Positions 37,028-47,721 of a DNA stretch of 64,000 nucleotides are shown here, in pieces. The position numbers were made by a program, and so were the translations under genes. Every line of letters starts with the position of its first letter. The first letter of the stretch is position 1. This DNA is from Ilyonectria destructans (Eukaryota; Ascomycota; Sordariomycetes; Hypocreales; Nectriaceae), in contig JAHEWK010000003.1 of the NCBI GenBank assembly GCA_020740775.1, positions 2,480,001-2,544,000 on the forward strand. Direction: 5' to 3'. The notes below the pieces were generated by a model. It did no database searches. It worked only from the letters and a program-made list of their open reading frames with translations, and was not told the DNA's origin.

Positions 37028-38502
37028 ATGGAAGCTCCCCACCACATGGCGATTCGCGAGCTCGACCTCAGCGCCTACCATCCAAACCCTCTGGTCGACC
37101 GGGTCAACGCCATGCCAGGACTGAAGACAAGTGCAGGTAGGCATCCTTTTTTTTTCTTTCTGTTATTATTGTTTTCTGTTGCATCTTCTGCTTCATACGG
37201 CTCTCTGTCAACATGGCCGTTACTCGTTACGAGCCCAGGGGCCCTGTAACGTAACCGAGTTTTTTTTCTTTCTCGCGTTCGTTACCTTGGCCACCGGAAT
37301 AATATCCAACCCTGGTCATCAGCTCGCTTGGCCCTGTGGGCACGAGCCTTGGGGACCCTGAATCTCAACCTAATGTGGTGAGCCTCGGGCCTTGGTAACA
37401 TTCAGCACTTGGCGTCTAGGCAGGAAGTCAAGCTGTCGCTGGGAACAAGTGCTCCTCCGCCTCGGTTTTTTTATGTGGGAGCGATGTCGGTGGCGATGAC
37501 TTCCTGTCTTCCACAGCGCGCCTCACGTCCATGGACGCTTTCTACCCGTGCACGAGAATAACTAAATCTCAACGAAACACAAAATGGAACCTGCCACTAA
37601 CATACTCCTCTCCAGCTTTCTTCACCTTCCTCCGCGCCAACCTCGTTCTCCACTCCGCAATGTCCTCCGCCACCAGCACCCCGCGCCTCGGCCCGTCCTA
37701 CCCATTCGCGCCCTCGCCCTCACCCTTCTCTGCCTCTGCCGCCGTCTCCGCCGATCAGCTCTTCGATCTCGATGACGACAACATTGATATCCCCCCGCTG
37801 TCCCTCGAAATCCTCGAGTCCCGCCGTGACAAGGTCGACGGCCTCCGCCTCGTTGCCGACTCTATCGCACAGATGCGCCAGCGTGCTTCCGTTGCCCTCG
37901 TCTTCCACCCACTCTGCCTCGCCGGCCTGTCCGCCGCGCTTGCTACCGTCTACCAGCTGGGCTTTGTCTCTACCCTCGATATGGGCGTATCCATGACCGT
38001 CTCCTGCGGCGTCGTCATGAGTTACCTGATGGGCATCCGCTACCTCGCCAGTGGATACGTCTCCCTCGCCGAGCGTCTGCGCTGGGGCTGGCTCCGCGCC
38101 GACGACGGTGAGGAGGACACACTGCTGGCTGCCCGCTACAATGACGAGATCATCGGTTCCTTAGTTCTTCGCCTCGAGCCCAACCCGGCCGCCCTCGCCA
38201 GCCCCAGGCGCAAGTACCGCAGCGTCGCCCTCCGCGGTGGCAAGGGTGTCATCCGCGCGTGGACCACGAGCCTGCGCTACCGTGGCAAGGGTGTCGGTAA
38301 GGACCTACTCTACGAAGCTGTCCGTATCACCAAGGAGCGCTGCGGTCGGGATGCCGAGGTCGGCTTCGCCCAGGAGCATGCCAACAGCGCCATGCTTCTC
38401 CCCGGCATCTTCAATGCTCCATTCCGCCGGGACGAGGTCCTCGCCACCAAGGCGCTTGAGGAAGTCCTCGTCGACTACGAGGTGACTAAGAAGAGGAGGT
38501 AA
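37028..38502 (+). CDS. Membrane-associated GNAT N-acetyltransferase
   Basis: Exon 1 is 37028-37136 (cgcaaccATGG start context, encoding MEAPHHMAIRELDLSAY...LKTSA). Exon 2 is 37616-38502, for 331 residues. The join uses AGGTAGGC as donor and a CTAAC branch site with CTCTCCAG acceptor, leaving a long 479-nt intron. An alternative acceptor ending 37516 (TTCCACAG) would keep the frame but add about 33 unconvincing residues. Two hydrophobic segments (LCLAGLSAALATVYQLGFV and VSMTVSCGVVMSYLMGIRYLA) are followed by the acetyl-CoA-binding motif A, RYRGKGVGKDLL, and a tail with HANSAMLLPGIFNAPFRR. The layout resembles Nat8-like membrane acetyltransferases. The substrate is unknown. The 3' flank is A-rich with AATAAA-like signals (about 38523-38545). 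Confidence 0.75.
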
Positions 38503-38947
38503 ATGAAGAAAGGGAAGAAAACAATAATAAAAAAGAATAAACAAGACAAAACAAAAGAGAAAGACTTGGAAAGATTGTGTCTGCACTAGAGGAGGCAGGT
38601 AATGGTTGGAGGTTGTGGCACTTTTGCATATTATACTTTCACTTGAGATACCCCAGATACCAGATACCATTCGTTTTAAGAAGACTAGTAATTCAATTAG
38701 GTCATGATAGATCATGACTTCAAACTCAACTCCTAAACACCTTGGAAGTCATGTCTTGCTGTGTTGAGTGTGTGTCCCTTTGACAATCTTACATCTGATC
38801 GTTACCATCTGCACATTACCATCTCCCCTTCCAAGACGAAGCATCGCGACGAAACAAGTCAAGCCAAATACCAACATCCATCAAGACAACGTTTTGAAAT
38901 CAAACCGTGGGTATCATTCAACCTCGAACTGGTAATCCTTGCATCGC
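38503..38947. other. Convergent 3' spacer GNAT / H4 variant
   Basis: 445 bp between two converging stops. It contains A-rich polyadenylation-like signals for the upper-strand gene. No gene. Confidence 0.45.
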
Positions 38948-39728
38948 TTAAGAGTAGCCAGAGGCAGGTCCGGCGGCGTTCTTGGGCTTCTTACGGTCAT
39001 TGTAAGTGTCCGGGTCGAACCCATAAATAGGTCGACCAATCCGCTTCAGACTATGGATGACCTAGAAACAGATGTCAGTCATCTTGCAGAACGAGCCAAA
39101 TTGGAATAATAGTGGGACGTACATCGTAGACTGTCACCGTCTTGGCTCCACGGTATTCAACATACAGGGCACAGTCCTTGAGGATCTTTGACGTGGTCAG
39201 CTGAGAAAGCATAAAAGGCATAGTGGCAGGCCATACCATTTCGAGTCGGTCCTTTAGAGCGGCGCGGGCATCATCATAGATGGCAGCCGAGATTCGCTTG
39301 ACACCACCACGACGAGCGAGGCGTCTGTGTGCTGGTCAGTAGAGTACATTGCGTGATAAGACGTGACTGGGAGTGGTGATAAGGGTGCGGATCGAATCGG
39401 AAAATAGTGGCGCGCTTGGTCGCTGTTGTTGTGATAACAGTGCAGATATCGGAAATGCATGAACTCACCTAATCGCCGGCTTGGCTGTAGCCCAGTTAGC
39501 AATCGCGCTAATCTCCCGGATCCAGAATCACATACTTATCCCCAGAATATTGTCCCGGAGGATCTTCCTATCGCCAGATCGTTAACACCCGCCACAACGT
39601 TCCAGAGCCGCCCACCACCACCTGTCTCACCTGTGTCGCTTTCCTGACATTACAGTCTTGCCTCCGACCCTCGCAACTCCCTTCTTCGCACCGCCAGGCC
39701 CGCCACGCTGAGGGACTGTGGTCCCCAT
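38948..39728 (-). CDS. hH4v: Divergent histone H4 variant
   Basis: Six exons on the minus strand: 39631-39728, 39536-39567, 39469-39484, 39237-39324, 39123-39185 and 38948-39061. All joins are GT-AG and in phase; the product is 136 residues. Residues 30-57 are nearly canonical H4 (GKRHRKILRDN, then [20 protein letters not shown]). From there on the fold is strongly changed: AAIYDDARAALKDRLEMILKDCALYVEYRGAKTVTVYDVIHSLKRIGRPIYGF replaces the usual IYEETRGVLK...YGFGG, with the Lys-Thr-Val-Thr and final Gly-Arg-x-x-Tyr-Gly-Phe landmarks kept. The N-tail (MGTTVPQRGGPGGAKKGVARVGG) has lost the SGRGKGGKGLGKGG repeat with K5, K8 and K12. K16-, H18- and K20-equivalents remain. A C-terminal tail of about 22 residues (DPDTYNDRKKPKNAAGPASGYS) is added; canonical H4 is 103 residues. 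Neurospora crassa is known to carry a divergent H4 gene called hH4v, and this is probably its orthologue. Being multi-exon and frame-intact, it looks functional. Confidence 0.9.
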
Positions 39729-40799
39729 GCTTGGCTTTATCGGTGCGCCCGCTGGGAGTTGGCCAGGTGGGTTGCTCGCGGGCGCTTATCTGTGAACGCG
39801 GGGTGAGGAGAACGTTATCGTGTATCAGAGACGACCAAGCGGATAAATGGGAAGCATTCAAGATAACACGTGTGAAGCTCAAACGGCGGATTGGGAATTT
39901 GTGTTGATCAAGGATTTGAATCGGGAAGGTGAAGGCGTTGTTTATGAGGGTGTGATTCAGTCAAGCTTTTGAGAGCTGTGAAGGCTGCCTCGAGTTTCTG
40001 CACGTGACATTGCTAACGTCTCAGTGTGCATACAAAGAAACCAACGATCATGCAAATAGCCAATTAGCCCAAGCGTCCTCAAGGAGCTCAAGTTTTGGTC
40101 TCACCAGGGAACGCTATAGGTTTATTATACTAAGGCCTACTCTACAATTAGGCGCAATGTGCTTTTACGGTCAATCGAATAGCTATATGTAGAAAATACC
40201 AAAGTTAAAAGCATCACATTAGACATGTTCATGGGCTCACGTCAGAACAGAATCGGGTGTCTATTTTTTCATTGCCAAAAGCAGCGACACTTTTTTACGG
40301 TCCACGTCTCATCTCAGTATCCCTCGTGCCCGTGCTCCCACTCAAGCATCGAGAAGAATTCGTTACGCCCGGGTGGAGTTGTAGGTCCCGAGAAGTCGCG
40401 TGGAGGCAGGTATCAACGGCTTCATAACATTCCGCCCCAAGCTCCAAACCATTCGCCCCCGTCACATCCTGGTATAATCCCGCATATACCGGCTCAACAT
40501 AAAAAGCAAAACTATGTCCTTGAACGCCAGGACCCCTACTGTGGCTGCCGCTTGGACGTGTGGTTGATGAACAAGAAAGCAACGCGAGTGCACCGACGCC
40601 TCTTGTACAAGGGTATTAAAAGGATAGGAGTCGTAAAACGATGCAAGAAATCATGGGTAATCCATGCTTCGGCACCTTGTCCGAGTAGCAAAGAGCACCC
40701 TGGTATCCCATTTGGGGACAGATGGCCCATAGTCTCAGTTTGGGAAAACGAGAGGAGTCAAAGTCGTCTCCCAAAATATGACATGCAATGGCATAGCTC
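39729..40799. other. Intergenic region H4 variant / GATA factor
   Basis: About 1.1 kb with no supported gene. It contains the promoter of the H4 variant and the 3' flank of the GATA factor. I did not see the usual divergent histone H3-H4 arrangement. Confidence 0.45.
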
Positions 40800-41956
40800 C
40801 TATGCTGCAGCGGAGACTTCCGTGGATTCAGTTGCCTTGATGGCCTCGGCGGCTTCGGGGGCTTCAACAGCCTTTGGTGCATCAGTCGCCTCGGGAGCGC
40901 TGGGTGCTTCGGTGCTAGATGCTTCCGGGGCCTCAGAAGGCTCGGTAGCTGCAGGGGCTTGGGCAGCAACTGGGACTTCAGGGGCATCCTCCGATTTGGG
41001 AGTTGGCTCAGCGAGACGGGCCCTCTTGGTAGGTCGCTCGTTTGCTGCTTCGGCGGCGTCCTTGGCGTCCTTCAACTCAAGTTCGAGGTCGTCAAGGCGT
41101 CGCTTCAGACTGTTCTCTCTCCTGTGGCTATCTTCAAGCTGAGCGCGAAGTTTAGCTTCGCTATCCTGTGCCGCCTCGAGCTGCGCGCGCAGTTGGGTCT
41201 GCTCGATACTGGCGACTTCCTGCCCTCTTCTCGCTGCGGCCTCTTGCTTCTCAAGCTGGCCTAGGCGGCCACGGAAGAGCTCATTGATCAACTCCAGTTC
41301 GCTCACTCTCGTCTTGAGACTAGAGTTGTGCGCGATAAGCTGCTCCTGTGTCTGGGGCGCATCGGGATTGCGGTCCCCGTTCAGTGGAGATGCGGCGCGT
41401 CCCTCCGCGTTTGTAGTAGCAGCGAAACCCACGGCGCTGGACTGATACGGATCGTCAACCATGAAGGAAGGCAGGCTGTGGTTGTACATCGATGGCGTGC
41501 CAGTGCGCGAAATCGGCGAGTCGGATCCATCATTATGTCCATTTGCAGACCGTTGCGAGGCACGTCGCGCAGCCTGGGCAGCATGCGCATTCGCATTCTG
41601 GCCGGAGAGATCGAGTCGGTTGTGATCAGTTGCGATGGGGAAGTTCTGGGCTTGTTGTTGCTGCTGTTGCTGCTGCTGCTGTTGTTGCTGGCACGTGTCA
41701 GCGATGCGCGGTTCGAGGTGTAAAACGGGTGTACCTTTTTCTTCGGCGCGAGATCTGGTCGCATCGTCTTGACACGATTGCGACTCTTGATAACGTCAGT
41801 CTTGAGAGAGATAGGCCGAGGGCGGCCGTGCAACTTGAGGAACAAGCCGCAGGCATTGCAGAGGACGGAACCAAACTCGTCGCGACGCCATAGCGGTGTC
41901 GTGGAGGTCGCGCAATTCTGGCAGGTAGGCTGCGTAGATCCGTTAGTGGCCATCAT
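40800..41956 (-). CDS. areB: AreB/ASD4-type GATA transcription factor with leucine-zipper region
   Basis: Two exons, 41735-41956 and 40800-41687, give 369 residues. One GATA zinc finger lies at residues 12-36 (CQNC...CNAC, C-x2-C-x17-C-x2-C spacing) with the [11 protein letters not shown] and [24 protein letters not shown] signatures of AreB/ASD4/Gaf1-like factors. A glutamine tract opens exon 2. Residues about 170-275 contain a heptad-type coiled coil ([28 protein letters not shown] and the like). The tail is an Ala/Pro/Glu low-complexity stretch. Relatives repress or modulate nitrogen-catabolite genes and ascus development. The intron is only 47 nt and ends in a run of CAG/CAA triplets, so several AG acceptors are available. 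If it is retained, the frame stays open for a 191-residue form lacking the zipper. Start ATG: first of two at 41956/41953. Confidence 0.9.
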
Positions 41957-44842
41957 GACGCCGGTAGTTTGGTGGTAAAGTGAGGGCGAGGCGGGAGGGA
42001 GGGCGATGATGATTAGTATCTTGATCACGATAAGAGGATGGAGTAAAAATCTTTGGCCCCAACATAACTGGTCTGATAAGCCAGATAAGCCCACACAAGG
42101 GATCCACGAAACTGCCAAACTGAGCCTAGCACGGCCAGGATTATGATAACACACGTGATCATATCAGTAGCACGCGATAAGACGGTGGAAGTGGCACATT
42201 GGCAGACCCCCGATAATAACGCCTCGGCAATCCGACATTACATATCTCCCCTGCATGCAGACGATTGTTGTGGCTGGCCAATTGCGATGCGATTGCGAGA
42301 AAGAGCGTTTCGGACAGATCGGTGATGGAAAGTGTTGTGGTGATGGGACATATTTGCGACGTACCAAGTTCCCTCCAGAACCCCCACTCGTGGCGGCGGG
42401 CGACGCACCGGTATACATCGTGGGCGGCGGTCCGTTAGACGGTCTAGCAAGAAGATGTTAGTCAGCGAATTATGCACAGTAAGAAGAGCCTTCGGGATCT
42501 TCAAGCAACTTCATCCGGGGCAGGGGAGAGCCTCGGCGCAGATAACGTATCGCTCGCGACTCCCGGTCACTCGGGGGTCGCACAGAGACTTGTGTCCAAA
42601 GCGCAGCGCGTACCTTGACTGTGGTGAAGCGGTCGCCGCGCTCACGGCCGCCAGGGACGATATGCCGGGCAGCTGCGTCAACGATGCCGATGCTGCAGTA
42701 GAGGCGGAGCTCGGTCGAGAGATCGGCTCGAGAGTCGGCGGCGGGAGAATCTGGGGCCCTTCCTCCATTGCCGGTCGAGGAAGGGAACAGGTCTTGTTCG
42801 AAGGATGTGTAAAAGCCGGGGTAGTTTGCGGGAGAAGAGCTCCAAGGTCGAGCTGAAGCGCAGGGCTGTCGCAAAGTGAAAGGATCGGTCTGGGAGTCGA
42901 TATTCCGTCGCGCTCAACGATTGGCAAGGATTATGATGCGATTGCTTCTCCTCCAAGGGCGGTTGTCCAGAGGGCAGAAAACGTGAACGAGACCACACAG
43001 AAGAATCGTACGGACGTGGAAAGATTCGAGGGACTCGGGGCACGGGTCAAGGAAGCGGACGAATAAGGACCAGGTACACGGCCCGAGCGAGAAGCCAAAT
43101 GAGGATCGAAGTGCTGCGGGAAAGCCAAAAACACCCGAGACAATAAGACTTCAGGTGCGCGGGAAGTGTGCGAGCAGCGCTGGGCAATGCGACAGCGAGT
43201 AGTGATGTACAGGAGCAACTATGGAAGAGCAAAATACGAAAAAGGTCAACGACCCCCCCTAAAAGCAAAGTCGCGGCGGTTGTCGTCTGCGAGTGCGATG
43301 GCCAGCGCGGTCAATAAAGTTGGTTTTAGGCTGGGCTGCACGTAATAGAAAGAAAGGATCGCACTACGGGAGCGCTCTCATTGGACGGCGTGGTGTGAAT
43401 CCAGGCGCTCTGGTCTCTGGAGGGTGACGGTAATTTCTGGCGGACCAGCCTTAACTTATCCCTTATCACTTATCCGATGACGGGCACAAAGCCGACGGAT
43501 CTTATCAACGCCTCAGGAACGCGGGCGGCTTCATGGATCGCCGCCGATTTGATCGCCCGCCGTGATGCCGGCGCAGTGGGGAAATTTGTGAGGTACGTAC
43601 ATGGCCAGCATCTCCCAGGGGGCCACCCAAATCTCTTTCTGCTCCCGTGATGGTGGTTATGGGGGATCCGCACGAGTGATTTGGCGCATCTCGGCGGTTC
43701 CTTTGGCGGACCCCTTTTGGGAATGAGCTGATGGTGTGCCAATGTGCTTCCGAGTCCATTACCAGCTGTGGATTGATAATTGGCATTAGTGGCTAATTAC
43801 AATGCTACTGTTCACTTGTTCTGGGACAAGGGACGAGTGCGATCGGGGGCCCTTGCATTCGAGTCTGTGACATCGCGGGCCTTGTCTTTTATCTCGATCT
43901 AGGGATGGAAAAAAAGGCCCCAACGGCATAGACATTGGCCTTCCCCATCCCCAAGACGGTCTACTGCGACAGGGTCCGTACCGACTCCTTGTTACATAAG
44001 GTTACCATCATGTCAGATCTTGCAGCTGTGTCAGCGCAACCTGCTGGAGACACTGAATCTCATGAGCCCCTTTTCAGCACCAGATACGTAAACACAAGGA
44101 GACACCGGGTACATGTGCATCTTCAGAGTACCGTTCCAACGGCCAAGCAAGTTCGCAGCCAATTCTGATATTATCCAGCTCGCCTGTGCGGCCTTCCAAC
44201 CTTTTGCCATGGTCGATGCCACGAGGTCTCCAGCTTCCGCAGCATCCGAACGGCACGAAATTGAATTTTCCTCCATTGATACTCCGTACGTCAGATGAAT
44301 GACGATGTGCGGCGCACGCACTAGTGGTAGACGCAGCGTTGGACTCTTCGCATGCTTTACGGCGCTGGGAAAGGCAGGACATTCAACTAAGCAGTAAGCA
44401 AACGTGCAGGAAACACGACGCGTCCTTGGCAGTCCCTCAAGACGAGTCCATACGCGTAGTGTTGGTTGCGAGGCACGTCATGATGCAAGGCGTCGAGCCA
44501 CACCTTTTTCCGCCCATGGCCCAGTCTGGCGCTCACCAGCCACGGCCCTGGCGTCATGGGGCGGCGTCGACCCTCATCTGCAGCGACCTTACAGCGACCT
44601 ACAGCGGCCCCTCCACCAAAAAGCGAGCCCGCTACCCGCCGCCACCTGCCCAAGGCCCGAAAGTCTAGCCCAGCCCTCCAGCGGTGTGAGTGACATGCAG
44701 CGGACGTCCTGATCTTCGACTCGTTTTGGATATCCTTCTTCCGACTCATTTCACTTCCTCCGACCATATCGCTCTTCGTCCCATCGCCCTTCACTATCAC
44801 CTGTGTCTTGGATCTAAAAACAGCCACATCCGTCCATCCATC
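41957..44842. other. Long intergenic region upstream of the GATA factor and SVF1
   Basis: About 2.9 kb between two diverging starts, with no convincing gene on either strand. It probably contains the long leader or promoter of the GATA gene on its left and the SVF1 promoter (C/T-rich, about 44760-44842) on its right. Confidence 0.4.
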
Positions 44843-46234
44843 ATGTTCAACTGGGCCAAGCAGACGTAAGAAATTCCGCCCCCACCTTGCCGTGTTCTCG
44901 TTCCCCTCCAAAAAACGCTTCCCGAGACCGGGAGATGGATGGACAGGCAGACAAGCAGACAAGCAGACAGACACCTAACTGACTCTCGCAATTACAGGTT
45001 GGCGAATGTCGCCGGCACCCAGGAGCCCATCTATGGCCCCACCGCCATCAAGTCGGTCGCCCTCGAGGCCGAGAAGACGCCCTTCACCGAGCTGAAGCGC
45101 GAGGACCTTGCGTGGAAAGCCATGGATTCGACGTCGGTCGAGACAGCGAGCTTCTACCTCATGAGCGACAACGGCTACGTCGCGCTCGCCCAGGTCATCT
45201 ATAGTAACGTGGCGTATGCTCCCTCTCCATTGTCGATGAGACAAATGATGCTAACCACGGTCTCTGATCCAGCGGCATCCGAACCACCTGCCAGTTCAAC
45301 TGCAAGGTCTTCAGCAAGGACCAGGACAAGCCCCACCTCTGGTGCTCGACGCCCCTCAACAACGTCGAGCTCAGCGACGACAAGAACAACTTCTACGCCG
45401 ATGACTGCGCCGTCGAGCTGTCCGACGACGGCACCTACTACACCATCAAGAGCATGAACGATGACCGCGCCATCGTCAACCTCAAGATCACCCGCACCAC
45501 GCCGGGCTTCCAGGTCGGCGAGTCCGGCCAGACGCTCTTCGGCACCGACCTCACGAAGCCCTGGGGCTCCATGCGACACGCCTTCTGGCCCCGCTGCGTC
45601 GCCGAGGGCACCATCTCGGTCAAGGAGGGTCCCATCGACTTCAAGGGCCGCGCGCTGTTCGCCTACGCCCTCCAGGGCATGAAGCCCCACCACGCCGCCG
45701 CGACCTGGAACTTTGTCGACTACCAGGGCCCCAACTACTCGGCCATCCTGATGGAGTTCACCACCCCGCCCTCGTACGGCACCACCTCCGTCGTCGTCGG
45801 TGGCATCGCCAAGGACGGCGAGATCATCACCGGTGGCTGCGCCCACGCCGCCGCCCACACTGCCATCAAGGGTGACAACGAGAACTCCTGGCCCGAGCCC
45901 ACCGAGGTCAAGTACTCCTGGTCCGGCACCACCAAGGACGGAAAGACCGTCACGGCTGTCATTGAGGGTTCTCTCGGCGAGCGCAGCGACCGTGTCGACG
46001 TCATGGCTGAGGTCCCTGGCTTTGTCAAGAAGATTGTTGGAGCTGCCGCTGGTACCAAGCCCTACATCTACCAGGTTCGTATATTATCCCGGTCTTTATA
46101 TCCCAGCACTGACACCCCTCCAGTACCACCCCAAACTCCCCTTCAAGCTGAAGATTGGCGACGAGGAGATTGTCGAGGAGGGCATCATCTTCACCGAGGC
46201 CACCTTCATCTCGGACCCGGCGTCCTCGGAGTGA
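44843..46234 (+). CDS. SVF1: Svf1-like survival factor
   Basis: Four exons: 44843-44865, 44998-45213, 45273-46074 and 46124-46234, giving 383 residues. The N-terminus [21 protein letters not shown] is the typical amphipathic start of Svf1, and the body reads through [23 protein letters not shown] and the lipocalin-like beta strands of the Svf1 fold to [13 protein letters not shown]. In yeast, Svf1 is needed for survival under oxidative stress and for ceramide transport from the ER to the Golgi; the N-terminal helix mediates membrane binding. Length and ends are those expected of the family. Codon use is strongly biased to C-ending codons, suggesting good expression. Confidence 0.92.
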
Positions 46235-46919
46235 AAATCGCCTTGAAGGACTATTTTCGAAAGTGTTACAACTGTGTCGCATTGGGTAAATACATAATCA
46301 GGGTCGGCGTTGGAGACGGCTTGGTCACTCGCTTGGTACAAATACATTGATGCCCTTTTCATTCTAATAACTGGCATCCCCCACAGCGTCGGGGCCCAGA
46401 AAACATACAAATATAATGCCCATTTTTGTTAGTCGAACCTAAATACCATGCTATCGTAGTCACTGAGTCCAATCCAATCTCTTTCGCGCAAGGGGGTATT
46501 GGATAGTTCCGTCACCGTCTGGCAATAGTCCAGAGGCTTGAACCCAAGGGAGAAGCAAGCCAAGCTGAAATGATTTTAACATGTAGATGTCTCACGGAGG
46601 CGCATGTCTCTGTTCCTGAATCAGTCTTTCCTCGCCTGTATTCTGCAGTTAAGCAGTGCCCCCCCAGGCTTAGGAATCCCAACAGCGCGGGCAACCCCAC
46701 GTGTGGCCCTGGCGATGGATCGCGACTATACGCGCAGCATTCCAGGATGCCGCAATGTTTTAGATGCGATCCCTCCAGCCCCTGATGTTTTTTCCCTGTC
46801 CTCGGCCCCCCGCGCTCTTATTCATTAAATACATCTGGAGGAAGAATCTCTCGAAACCAAAACACAATCCAGTTCCAACCCTCCCTCTCTTCCTCGCCTC
46901 CTCCCCTTCATACCTCACC
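46235..46919. other. Intergenic region downstream of SVF1
   Basis: 685 bp. The SVF1 3' flank is followed by a C/T-rich leader-like stretch (46850-46919) ahead of the small gene at 46920. No other feature seen. Confidence 0.45.
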
Positions 46920-47495
46920 ATGTGCTCTGGCGCGGTGCCCTGTCTATCGAAAATAACGTCCGTCGATTCCTCATACGCTCCCCTGGTCCCCTCGCCATTG
47001 AACCCCATCAGCTATGGCCCCGACGGCTGCTCAACACGCGCCAGCCGCCGGAGACGGGGTCAGTCTGTTCGGCGGAGGCCGACGTCGCACACGCTCGCGC
47101 AACGGTTGATGCGTAGCAAGGCGGCCGAGGCGTGGCGAGGGCATGTGCTGAGCTCGCAGCTGGCGCAGGGTGATAACATCGGCGTTGTCCGTCGCAAGGC
47201 GCCGAGGAACCGAGTAAGTTCCGCATCCCTTTCCTTCGCGGGAGGCTATCGTCAGTGATGTCATGATTGCTGAGACGTCGTGCAGGGGTGTTGTCCGTCA
47301 CTCCCTGACCTAAGAAGCCTGGGGCTGAGCTTCTCTCTCGTGGGATACACTCGGAGTCAAGAACCTGTGATTCGGTTCCGGCTGCCAGACTTGTCAGCCT
47401 TGACGACGCGGCGGGTGATAATGGCATTGGGCCTAGCAGGCGTGATACCGGCATTGAGTGCGCAGAACTTCCTACGGCCTGCCGAGCCGTTATGA
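46920..47495 (+). CDS. Probable small basic protein, unknown function
   Basis: Exon 1 (46920-47213, 98 codons) follows a C/T-rich leader and a CTCACCATGTG start context. It reads MCSGAVPCLSKITSVDSSYAPL, a Pro/Ser stretch (VPSPLNPISYG), an Arg-rich patch (RASRRRRG), and LAQRLMRSKAAEAWRG. It ends at a perfect GTAAGT donor (47214). The second exon is less certain: a TGCAG acceptor gives 47286-47495 (167 residues in total), whereas an alternative acceptor ending 47314 leads to a stop at 47527 in another frame. There are no known domains. The combination of leader, start context and donor argues for a real gene, but I do not recognise the protein. Low confidence in the 3' half. Confidence 0.45.
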
Positions 47496-47721
47496 CACGG
47501 ACTGAGATGGGGAGAAGAGGAAGGTGAAAAAGTTAATGATGGCATGAAGAATTGTGATTTTGCTCGGCGCCCACCTGGCCTGATGTTGAGAAGTGTCTAT
47601 GAATATACCCGCGTACCCCGTCCGTCATTTGCCCCCCTTCTATGCGTCCGTCGTTACTGAAATGCGTGACCGTGCCAGTATTATCATATCATACATCGTC
47701 TAAGGCATAGCAGCTTTTGAC

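Noticed and set aside
40225..41142. 305-codon plus-strand frame opposite the GATA factor
   Set aside because: Its Ala/Ser repeats mirror the Ala/Pro/Glu tail of the GATA gene on the other strand.
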